Shown here: positions 1-9,040 of the stretch, piece after piece | Numbering within the stretch: the first letter of the stretch is position 1 | How the letters are laid out: each line of letters opens with the position of its first letter | Source: Entophlyctis helioformis | Lineage: Eukaryota; Chytridiomycota; Chytridiomycetes; Chytridiales; Chytriomycetaceae | Direction: 5' to 3' | Length of the DNA stretch: 64,000 nucleotides | Assembly: GCA_025526915.1 (NCBI GenBank) | Contig: JAHLKH010000126.1 | Coordinates: 17,968-81,967 of the forward strand | The notes under the pieces: generated by a model | Told to the model about the DNA's origin: nothing | Databases searched by the model: none | The model's input: only the letters and a program-made list of their open reading frames with translations | Translations under genes and position numbers: made by a program

Positions 1-1768
1 TTGACGCTCGGGTCCTCGACCAGCGTTTGGTCGTACGAGGCAAGCGATGTGATGAAGAGGATGTTGTGGACGTTGTCAAAGAAGGGTATCCATTGCTTGC
101 GGTGCTGTGTGGTTGGTGCGCGGCTCGAGTCAGTACGCGGCTGGGTCCAGCTGCGCGCGCTGGTGGTGCGCTGCTTACCTTGATCTGCCCGCCAACGTCA
201 AAGACGTGAAACTGCAACAATGGGAATGGTCAGTATCACGCTGCACGGTCGCAAGCCAAGGAACGAATGCGAGCCCCTCACCCGCATCTGCTTGACATTG
301 ATGATGGTTTCAGTGACTTGTGTGGTCATGACGCGTGTGTTGAGGATATCTGTTGCATCCACGTGTCAGTCGCACGCCGTGCACGATCCATGTGCTGGCA
401 GTCGTCAGAAGCCCACCTTCATCGGTCGGCATGTAGTTGGCCTGTGTAAACTCTTCAACCTTTTCCAGAAAGCTGTTTGACGCATGTGAGTCCTCCAGCA
501 TCACACCGCACAGCACATCCAGCCAAAAACTATACACTCCCGCACGATCACGCAAGCATCTCACTATGGCGCAGTGTCTTGCAGCATCTTTCCTCGCTCG
601 CTGTACACCTTCTGGAACGTCGGGTCATGCCACACCGTCTTGATGGCCTTGGCAATCTCGGGCGTCAGCGTCATCGAGTCCGGCGCCATGAAGTTGACCG
701 ACGGCGACGCATTGAGCCCTCCGGTCAGCCCGGAAATGCTAGCCTCGGTCGCCGAGCTTGGTATCCCCGCACCGCCAGCCGTCGAGTTCCCCAGCCCGCT
801 GCTGATGGACGGCTCGACACCGAACCGAAAATGCTCAATGATGGACGTGATGTACCCCTGTGTCGCGCACCATCACCGCCACCGCCACGATCGCCATCAC
901 GAGCACCAGCAGCATCATGAGCATCGGCACCGGCATCAATGGATGAGTAGACGCATCCAGCGCGTCGCAACGCACACAGACGGCAGTCGCCACTCACCTT
1001 GGTCTCGTCGTCGAAATTCGATACGCCCATCGAGGCGGCAGCATCAAACAGCATGAGCACAGCATCAGCGACATTCACGAGGATGCTTTTCTTGTACGCC
1101 GCTCGCTCGACATCGTCAAACGGCTGGCCATGGACGAGACGCAGCTGCTTGAGGAAGGTGGTTTTGCCCGAGTCGCCTGAGCCGAGCAACAGGATGCGCG
1201 GCTCGTTCTTTGACTTTTCGAGCGACTCCTTGTCCGAGGCGATCTTGGCATCAATCTCTTTGGAGATTCGTTGCCTGGCGCGTGGACGAACATCGTAGTA
1301 GTGGTGATTGTAGTAGTGGTCGTGGCGGTCGTGATCGTGATGGAAGCCGTAAAGGTGGTCGTGGTCGCCATGGTCGTCGTGGCGGCAAGAGAGATAGGGA
1401 GGGAGAGAGAGGGTGAGAGAGAGGAGATAGCAAAGGTTAAAAGGCCCGCGACAGTCCCGGAGCCAGACGTGAGTAGCCATCGCACAGGCGTGCCGGGATG
1501 TCGGATTCGTATTCACGGACAGCAGGACCAGACGGGTAACAGCCATATTGGCAGATGATGACGAGGTCGTGGATGCCAATAATACCAACGGTCGGGCCGT
1601 CGCGCAGTGTATTTTCAGACACCCGCCGTCACGAGATGCGAGAGGAATGTGTGTCGCATTGGGGTTGTCGTTGACGTGCATGAGTGGCAGATACAGGGTG
1701 TGAGCGGCGTGTGGCCCAGGCGGCGCAACATACCTGTCCTTGTCGGTCAGGGCTGTAGATTCTGCCAT
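1..1768 (-). CDS. heterotrimeric G-protein alpha subunit, divergent (3' end beyond window)
   Basis: This encodes a GTP-binding alpha subunit of a heterotrimeric G protein, expected to couple a membrane receptor to intracellular effectors. Seven exons fit frame and splice rules: 1734-1768, 998-1274, 565-857, 417-472, 282-349, 179-211 and 104 leftward off the window. The P-loop reads GSGDSGKTT (most alpha subunits have GAGESGKST). The helical domain carries a serine/glycine-rich insertion of about 45 residues (roughly 740-835). Switch I reads DILNTRVMTTQVTE, switch II FHVFDVGGQIKHRKQW, and then FFDNVHNILFITSLASYDQ. The catalytic Arg and Gln are kept, while the usual TTG and GGQRSERKKW are altered. 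The start at 1768 gives MAESTALTDKD, with no Gly2 for myristoylation and no nearby Cys. The family call is firm; the exact first exon is an inference from a 35-nt exon with donor gtatgt. Confidence 0.9.
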
Positions 1769-2288
1769 GTCGAGTATTGGCGAGAGCGAGAGTGCGAGTG
1801 AGAAGTGAGCGCACGGGTTTGTTTGTGTTTGTCGACGGGCGAGCTAGCGGGCAAGCTGGCTGGCGGGCGGGCTGGCGGGCTGGCTGGCGGGCTGGTTTCG
1901 CGAGGACGTGAATGCGAATCGAATCTGTGGCGCTTGGGGGGCGGGTGTCGAGAGCCCGTGAAATCGGCGGGTCCTGAAGGTGCGACAAGACGGTGCCGCC
2001 TGGCTCTGGATGCTGCTGCACACGCTTCTGCTGCTGTCGATGCTGCGCGGGCTGCCGGCACGGTGCTGGTGCTGCCCCTCGTTGTTGGCTGGCGAGTTGG
2101 AAAAGTCGGCGAGCCGAGTGCGACGTTGGCGATTTCCACGACAAGTTGGATAATCAGGCGTTGGCGTTTGGGTCATTCTCTCGGCATTGGCCTTCCATCG
2201 CGCGAAGGCACCCTCTCCAAGGCACGCTCGCGCACAAGATCCCCTGCCGCGCACCACGCCTCAACGGCAATGCTTGGATAGGCCACGT
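1769..2288. other. intergenic region, divergent-side promoter of the G-alpha gene
   Basis: No supportable gene lies here. It holds the 5' flank of the G-alpha gene and the 3' flank of the F-box gene. A short GC-rich run of repeated gctggcgggc units sits at about 1840-1900. Open frames on both strands look like chance frames in GC-rich DNA. Confidence 0.5.
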
Positions 2289-4364
2289 TCATTTCAGAAA
2301 CGTCACTGTTCCATTCCATACCAATCGCACATGGCGGCCTGTGCTGGGCATGGCGCTCGTCGGGCCGCCATGCCCAGCACAGGAGGCATCACCGACCCTG
2401 CTCTTGGCAAGATGCTTGCCCAACAGACCCGACAGCCGCGGACAAAGCCGCGAGCTGATGCCGGCAACCCACTGCTTGACGCGGCTCGTGGCGCGTCTGA
2501 GCCTGCTGGGCCGGCTGCCGACAGCGTCCACGTCAACCCGTGCCGTCTGCAGTCTGACCAAGGCATCGCTGCTCAAAAACTGCCGCGCGGTCGTCGCGTC
2601 CATGCCGCTGCAGTGCGACAGCCGGATGTACGAGAGCGACGACAGCGACTGTGGAAGGGACAGCAGGTGCAAGAGGCCGGCTGTTGTGGACGCTGACGTG
2701 CGCGACAGACTCACAGACGTCAGGCGGCACGATGTGAAGAGAAAGATGAGATCACCGCCTGGGACTGCCGTGTCGTGCAGTGCGAGAGATACCAGCGACG
2801 GACAGAAGCAGCCCAGAGATCGCAGGGCGGCGGTCGAGTCGCATCGAGAGACGCTGGTGCTGGCGTTGTGCGGCGGTGATGGAACCCACACGTCCATGCC
2901 GGTGGCCGTTTGGGCCGCAGAAAGAGCCGACGGTGGGCTCGGTGTTGGAGTTGGTGTTGGGATGGGCTTGACGACAGACATGCTCGATATGGAGATGGAC
3001 GACAAGTAGAACAGCGGATACACCAGAGCAGCAAACGATGCATCTGTCATGGTGACCGACGACAGCGTCAAGGTTGTGACGGTTGGTGGCAAGATCGCGC
3101 AAGGCGACGTGAGCACAAGCGACGAGATGGCGACTGTGTGCAGGGCAGGGCACAGCCGAGGCAGCATTTTCAGACTGTGCAGCTGCAGCTCGTCTGCCAG
3201 TCTCAAGACCAGAGACTTCAATCGCGACTCGGTGCACCCCAGCATGGCCAGCCACTGCTGATCCGACACGCGCACGCCATCCAGCACCAGACGCGACAGC
3301 ATCGGTGCCAGAATGGTGGGCGACCGCGACCGGTCGCTCGAGGTCAGAGCCAAACGGCGCAGGTTTGGGAACGTCCACGTGACCGTGTGTGCATGTGCAG
3401 CGCCGAATCCGAACACGTCAATGTCGATCGACTGGCTGTCTGGATCATCCAGCAGAGCGTCCATGGCTTGCGCAACGCCAGGCAGGCTCGGCAGATCGCG
3501 GATGCTGTGGGGCAGGTCGCCGGTGAGATCGCTGACATGGGACCATCTCGCCTGCGACACTGTGGCTTGGAGCGACGCCAGATGCGGGCACTGGACCAGC
3601 AGATCCAGGATAGATGGCGTCAGGCATCCCAGCGTGACGTGCTTGAGCGTGCTCGTGTACATGGACTGTGTGGTGACAGCCGGTGCGATCTTGGAGTCGC
3701 GGGCACCTGGTGCAGGCGGCCCGTGGCGAGATGGGCCGGCTGAGGCGTTGAGGAGCGAGGCGAGCACCGTGTGGTGGACGTCGTCTGGATGGAGCTCAAT
3801 GGCCGTGATCGGAAAGCGGCAGTGGCCGGCGACGCCGCAATGGAGACTGCGGCCGATGCCGAGCTGCCGCACGAGCTGCGGAAAGAGCGACTGGCGGAGC
3901 CGCCGGTCGGAGCCCTGGATGGACGGCGACGTCGCAAGGCGCACGGCCGACACGAGCGCGCCGGGAAACACGGAGCGGACCTGCGATGGCGGGCACTGGG
4001 CGTGCAGCGCCAGCTGCAGGGCGTGGCGCTCCTTGAGGAAGACGAACAGCTGGAGCACGATGCCGTGCAGGGACCGCGCGCGCTGGCGGCCGCGGCCAGC
4101 GACCGATGCGTCGTGCGCGCACTCGGACGACGCCCACGCAGGCAGCTGCGATGGCGGCGACGATGGCGGCGATGACGGCGACGACGACGATGGCGACGGT
4201 GCAGCCTCGCGCAGAGCTGAGAACAGCACGGACGTGGCGTGCGGGTGCCAGGCGGAGCACACGAGCGAGCACGCCACGAGGTCTTGCGGCGACAGGCGCG
4301 GGTCGTCGATGACCTGCAGGCACAGCTCCAGCGGCAGCCTGCGACCGCGGCCCGTGTGCGCCAT
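2289..4364 (-). CDS. F-box protein with leucine-rich-repeat-like body
   Basis: Single-exon gene of about 691 residues. Starting at the ATG at 4364, the N-terminus reads MAHTGRGRRLPLELCLQVI and continues into an F-box: LPLEL, then DLVACSLVCSAWHPHA and LFSAL. F-box proteins act as substrate adaptors of SCF ubiquitin ligases through Skp1. The rest is rich in short Leu/Ser strands such as LRSLGCFCPSLVSLALHD and LTSVSLSRTSAS, which look like degenerate leucine-rich repeats that would form the substrate-binding face. A low-complexity Ser/Pro stretch follows the F-box. The frame is also open upstream of 4364 to 4526, but that part has no domain signal and reaches the promoter side. The F-box call is good; the substrate is unknown. 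A perfect inverted repeat lies near the 3' end of the coding region. Confidence 0.75.
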   Translation of the reverse strand: MAHTGRGRRLPLELCLQVIDDPRLSPQDLVACSLVCSAWHPHATSVLFSALREAAPSPSSSSPSSPPSSPPSQLPAWASSECAHDASVAGRGRQRARSLHGIVLQLFVFLKERHALQLALHAQCPPSQVRSVFPGALVSAVRLATSPSIQGSDRRLRQSLFPQLVRQLGIGRSLHCGVAGHCRFPITAIELHPDDVHHTVLASLLNASAGPSRHGPPAPGARDSKIAPAVTTQSMYTSTLKHVTLGCLTPSILDLLVQCPHLASLQATVSQARWSHVSDLTGDLPHSIRDLPSLPGVAQAMDALLDDPDSQSIDIDVFGFGAAHAHTVTWTFPNLRRLALTSSDRSRSPTILAPMLSRLVLDGVRVSDQQWLAMLGCTESRLKSLVLRLADELQLHSLKMLPRLCPALHTVAISSLVLTSPCAILPPTVTTLTLSSVTMTDASFAALVYPLFYLSSISISSMSVVKPIPTPTPTPSPPSALSAAQTATGMDVWVPSPPHNASTSVSRCDSTAALRSLGCFCPSLVSLALHDTAVPGGDLIFLFTSCRLTSVSLSRTSASTTAGLLHLLSLPQSLSSLSYIRLSHCSGMDATTARQFLSSDALVRLQTARVDVDAVGSRPSRLRRATSRVKQWVAGISSRLCPRLSGLLGKHLAKSRVGDASCAGHGGPTSAMPSTGRHVRLVWNGTVTFLK
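2338..2383. repeat. perfect 18-bp inverted repeat with 10-nt loop
   Basis: Left arm 2338-2355 (cctgtgctgggcatggcg) is exactly complementary to right arm 2366-2383, separated by 2356-2365. It lies in the last codons of the F-box gene, so the mRNA could fold into a strong hairpin just before its stop codon. Confidence 0.8.
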
Positions 4365-4639
4365 TCGGGCGTGAATTCGTGCTTGTCGGAGTTGCGGCAA
4401 TCGCACAAGCTCAGGCGTCCAAGCCTTGCGCGGCGTCTGGCGAGCCGTTTCGGATAATCTGATCACAAGAGCGAGACCGGGCGAGGGCGGCGTGTTGCGC
4501 ATGTGCACGAGTGGAACGTGCAGCACGGGCAGTACGAGTGGAATGGCTCAGGCTGATGCTGATGCTGAATGCTTTGCTGGTTTGCACTTGAGCAGTGTGC
4601 AATGTACATATTGTCACTGGGCGAAAAATGAAACAAGAA

Positions 4640-4712
4640 GGGGGTCTAGCTCAAATGGTAGAGCGCTCGCTTAGCATGCGAGAGGCACTGGGATCAATGC
4701 CCAGGTCCTCCA
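4640..4712 (+). tRNA. tRNA-Ala (anticodon AGC)
   Basis: 73-nt cloverleaf without intron. The acceptor arm starts GGGGGTC and ends GTCCTCC plus discriminator A. The G3:U70 pair that identifies alanine tRNAs is present. The anticodon loop is TTAGCAT with AGC at positions 34-36, and the T-arm carries GGGATCAATGCCC. One U6:U67 mismatch in the acceptor stem is unusual. Confidence 0.9.
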
Positions 4713-4895
4713 CTCTTTTGCTCCTTGGCTGTCCCACCAGACAGCCACTCTCTTTTGGCTCGTCTGGACACCCAGAAAAGCTTCTTTTTGCCTCTTCTTC
4801 TGCAACCCACTCAATCTGCCCTCTTTCCGGACATCCCAGCTGCTCGTCCAATCCGACATCTGCGACAATCTGCTCCTCAACAAAGCCAGTCCGCA

Positions 4896-7082
4896 ATGAC
4901 ACGACCGCGGCGCCGTGTGTCTGCCCCAAACGCATCCAGTGCCGCACAGCAGTCGCACACAGCCATCGCACAGCCAGTCTCGCTGCCCACACAGTCTGCT
5001 TCTGCCACACCGACAACGCTCTTTGGGACCATGCAAGGTGTGTTGGAGCATGCCTGCCGTGACGCGCTCTGTCCAGACCAGTCGCGTCGCTGTCTGGTCT
5101 GCCGGCTGTCGTGCCTGGCGCGCATCCGGCTCTGACCTGCCCTCTGGTCTGCCACTAAAACCCAACGGCCCCGTAGCATCCACAGCACAACAGCCGCCAA
5201 CTCTCGCTCATGCAAAGGCTGCCCGACGCTCCAAGCACAACAAGCACCGAATGCAGCCGCTTCCTCTCAACAACAGCAACGCGGAGAGCACCAAACCCGA
5301 CACGTCTGTATCTGCAACCGCGGACAATCTCGGACAGGAGAGCCTTGCGCTGACCGGCCTGGCACTTCCGCACGTTCCGCAGTCTGCCGATGGCCACCAC
5401 AATCAGCTGCCCGCTGCAGCACAGCAACCACACTCTCGGTCTCCATCGACAACTGCTGCCATCTCAAAGAAGACTTCTGCTGCTGCCCATATCCCACAAC
5501 TTGCAGGCACGGCCGCGACCATCCCGTCAAGAGCGCCGGCGTCCCGTGTCTGTGTGGATGTGCCAGACATTGATGCCGATGAAGCTGTGAGTCCAGGCAT
5601 GGCGGATGCGTCTACAGCATGATCACATCCCGCAGAGTGCTGCGATCCATGCAGCAGACTGACTGACTGACTGGCACCGCTGCATCCAACTGCAGGACGC
5701 GACAGATGACTGCCAGCCCGTGTTCCGCAATGACGAGTCGTGGCGTCGCTCGTCTGCGCAGTCCTTTGCTGGCACATCCAGGCAGCTTCTCTCGCCATTG
5801 CCTTCACGCTCAGCCTCAACCTCACATCCAGCTCTCAGCCATCCTCAAAACCCCAAGCCACAACAGCAGCCACTTGGATCGTTTGACGAGGAGCTGCGGC
5901 TGGCTGCCCAACGGCTGGAGGACGAGCTGGCACTGAGCAGCAAGGCGTCGTTGCAGTCGATCCAGCACCAAGCGTACTTTGAGGCATCAACATCGTCATC
6001 GTCGGTTGCTGCCTCGCTGCCTGCTGGCCCATCCAGGTACCGCGACTTTATCCCGACGGCTGTGCCAACGCTCAACGTGGACGATGCCACGATCTGTCTG
6101 CTGGACACTCTGATCAAGCAGCTGTCGCAGCCCGAGACAGACACGGATGCCGGTCAGACACCCTCGCCTGCATCAGCATCCATGACAGCAGCAAGCACAT
6201 CGACAGCCACAGCCACACCAACAGAGCCAAAGGCAGCAGATCAGAATGGCTGCAAGAAACGCAAGAAGAACAAGAAGCGTCCAAAGAAGAAGTCGTCCAA
6301 AGTCGATGCTGCACAGCCGCAGCAACAACAACAGCAGCAGCAGGAGGAGACTGCCATTCCAGACCTGCTGCCGCCGGTTTCGGCTGGCGTTCCAGACTTC
6401 ACCGACTGGGCAACCGTTTGGTGGCAGACACGCAACTCGGTGCCGCCAACCGCCGCTGACAACCACACGCACATTGCCATCGTGGATGCCTCGGTCGGCG
6501 GGTCCATCTTGCAGCATCTCCAGCGTCGCAGCAATGCAGATGCACCTGGCAGCCTTGATCCAGGGGACACGCATCGATCGCACTGGACGCTTGTGGACAG
6601 CACACGCATCGACCAGATGAGCCAGCCACTGGCCGAGTATGTGTGTGCATACGACATTGGCACGGCAGAGTGGGACAGCGAGCGGAAACGTCTGGCAAAC
6701 AAACGCGACTGGCTTGTGCTCAAAATCCGCATGGACCCGCAACTGGTCTCGCACGACCTTGTGACGCTGCTCAGTAAGCTGCCGCCTTTCTCTCTATCTC
6801 TTGAGTGCCTTTGTTGAGGGGCTGCACCTGACGCTGTCTGCCTGCCTGCCATCTGCTGCAGACACTATTGTGCACGCATCGCACCCACACGACCGCAAGC
6901 ATCCGTACGATGTGCTCGTGTCCCACGATGCACGCTCGTCGCTCGTCTGGGAGGCCGCCTTCTTTGCGTCCAGCACCACGGATGCCCAGACGCTGCGCCA
7001 ACACGATCCGCTGCCATCGCACATCACAGCGGAGTCAACCCTCTTTCGTGATGCAGGCATCCACACTCCTCGCACGCAGTGA
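4896..7082 (+). CDS. low-complexity protein with lysine-rich nuclear-type segment, function unknown
   Basis: Four exons keep frame: 4896-5037, 5177-5586, 5696-6773 and 6862-7082, giving about 616 residues. I do not recognise the family. The N-terminal half is Ser/Ala/Thr/Gln-rich and probably disordered. The centre has a hydrophilic helix (SFDEELRLAAQRLEDEL). A strongly basic stretch follows, KKRKKNKKRPKKKSSK, which resembles a nuclear or nucleolar localisation signal, and then a Gln run. After this comes a better-ordered segment with VPDFTDWATVWW, HIAIVDASVGG and KRDWLVLKIRMDPQLV. The C-terminal exon contains HPHDRKHPYDVLVSHDARSS and WEAAFF. The ordered part from about 6380 to the end is the best region for a profile search. 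Start and introns are inferred from frame continuity. Confidence 0.6.
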
Positions 7083-7493
7083 TGCACCCTCTCTTCCCCG
7101 CTTTCTTTGTACCCCCTCTTGCCATCCTCATCTGTGACGTTAGTGTTGTTCTTGTGTTCAATGTTGAGAGTAAATGCCATCAATTGGCTCTGTTGCGTCT
7201 TGGCCCATGCACATGTGCTGCACACTGGACAACCATGATCGATCGTTCACATGGCATGCATGGTGTTGATCCGCTTCACTCTCACATGAGCTGCTTGGTA
7301 TCCCTGAGCCCTGCCATTCACATGCCATTCCAACGGGGGCTTTGAATCGCAATTTCGCATCTCGTTCAATCCGTGCTTTGAGTGTTGGCAACGCAGTCTG
7401 GCGCAGAGCATGTAGTATAAAACAGCGGCATTCTCTCTGCGCCATCCAGCCACATATCCCACCACCCACCTGTACAGCACTCAACCACCCGCC
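7083..7493. promoter_or_regulatory. intergenic promoter region with TATA-like box and shared 15-mer
   Basis: No gene is seen. A tataaaa sequence at 7416-7422 lies 78 bp before the ATG at 7494. The 15-mer gctttgagtgttggc at 7375-7389 recurs exactly in the next promoter region (8746-8760). Confidence 0.5.
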
Positions 7494-8555
7494 ATGCACA
7501 ATACAGATAGACCCACTCTCCATGCACCAATGCGCACCAGCAGCCATCAATCCGCCGCTTCAGTCGCTCCAGCTTCGCCCGTGTCGCCCACATCACCGAC
7601 CGTCATCGCCATCTCAAAGAACCTGCTGAATCCGCATCTGGAGCCTGTCATTCCCATGAACCGCATCGTGTACAGCACTGCCGATCCCGAAACTGGCAGC
7701 CACGCCAACGTGCAAACCGACAACGATCCGCTGGCATGCAACTCGCACTCGCTGTTTGTGTCACCACAGACGCTGCTCCGTGTGCGGCTCTGTCTGCTCG
7801 TCTACACAGCAGCGTTTGTTCTGTGGCGCTTTGGGCAGAACAAGCTGGCGTATCTGCACTTTCTGACCAACTGGAGCTGGATCCTGCTGCTCGCGTATCT
7901 GCTGGTGAGTCCTCATTGAGACGAGTCAAGAGTGCGGCGACCTGCTGACCCAGCCTGTTTGCTCAATTCACCGACGCTCGTGTGACGGATCGGTCCTGCA
8001 CAGGCTGCCACGCTTGCCAGCCACCATGCCATGCAGTCCAAGGCGGCACAGCAAACCGACAGCCAGCGCGCATCTCGGCTTGGACGGCTGCTGCCGTGGC
8101 TGTTTGCCGCAAGCCAGACGCTCGTGTGGCTCGTAGCGGTCGTGTTTTGGCTGCTGCTGACGGCAACGCTGCGGTCGGCGCCATCGGCCATCGAGCGTCT
8201 GTCGCTCATCAACGGCCACGCAGGCAACCTGGTCGTCGCAACGGTCGATCTCGTGCTGTGCAAGACAGCTCTCCTGCCTCGCCACTCACTTGCCCCTGCT
8301 ACGGTCGTCGCAGCGTTTCTGTGCATGGTGTGGACAGTGCGAGCGCTATTTCCCGACGTGGCGTACCCGTACGCATTCATTGGCAAGTGGATGGATCCCG
8401 TTGGCGGCATTCAGCGAGACGGCGTTACTGGGTTCCTGACAGGTGTCGGCGTGGGCTCCATCGGCCTGCTCATCGCCTGGCTGTTCTTCTGGGTCCCCCT
8501 CGGTCTGATCCGTCTGCGTGTCTACATCGCAACTCGCGCAGCCCGCAAGCAGTAG
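7494..8555 (+). CDS. multi-pass membrane protein (FAR-17a/AIG1-like or rolling-stone-like)
   Basis: Two exons, 7494-7904 and 8004-8555, joined in phase 0, encode about 320 residues. The first 90 residues are Ser/Pro/Thr-rich and polar. They are followed by about six hydrophobic segments, including LCLLVYTAAFVLWRF, WILLLAYLL, LVWLVAVVFWLLLTATL, TVVAAFLCMVWTV and IGLLIAWLFFWVPLGLI. A loop carries YPYAFIGKWMDPVGG. The arrangement, with an aromatic-rich loop NKLAYLHFLTNWSW, resembles small eukaryotic integral membrane families of the FAR-17a/AIG1 or rolling-stone kind, but I cannot choose between them without a profile. The membrane location is well supported by sequence; the biochemical role is not. 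The start is the first ATG, 78 bp after a TATA-like box. Confidence 0.7.
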
Positions 8556-9040
8556 ATGTGCACAGACACACTCGCCAAGCCCACACATGAGCTTGAATGG
8601 CGACTGAATGAAGCAGCTTGACCCTTGAGATCCTCGATCGTTGTCTGCTCGCACCTGCATCCCATCCTGAAAGTAGCAAAGCACCCCAGCCACCCCAGCT
8701 GGACACTGCCCAGCTGACCACTGTCAAGCGACCTCCATCAGTGCCGCTTTGAGTGTTGGCTGCTGTTCAATCTGGCGCGTTATTGGCGGCATATTCCAGA
8801 CTCGGGACTCCAGTCAGGATCTTGGGTCGTAGTGGCACCGCATGCAACAGCACCATTCAGTCGAGATGCCTGAGCGCCATGCCGCTCTGGATCTGTTCAG
8901 TGTGCGCCACATCTGCAGCCCGCCATCTGCATTCACTCTGACATCCTAGCGGCTATAAAGAGCGCAGCCAGAGCCGCTCACAACCAGCCATCATCATACA
9001 GACATACAACCAAGCAGTACAGCAACAGCAAGCAGCCATC
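8556..9040. promoter_or_regulatory. intergenic promoter region of the VWD-domain gene
   Basis: No gene is seen. A tataaa box at 8954-8959 lies about 82 bp before the ATG at 9041. The 15-mer gctttgagtgttggc at 8746-8760 is identical to one at 7375-7389 upstream of the preceding gene. In both copies a CTGGCGC sequence follows within about 25 nt. Confidence 0.55.

Noticed and set aside
1993..3009. 338-codon plus-strand frame
   Set aside because: It is antisense to the F-box gene end and its flank, with no recognisable motif.
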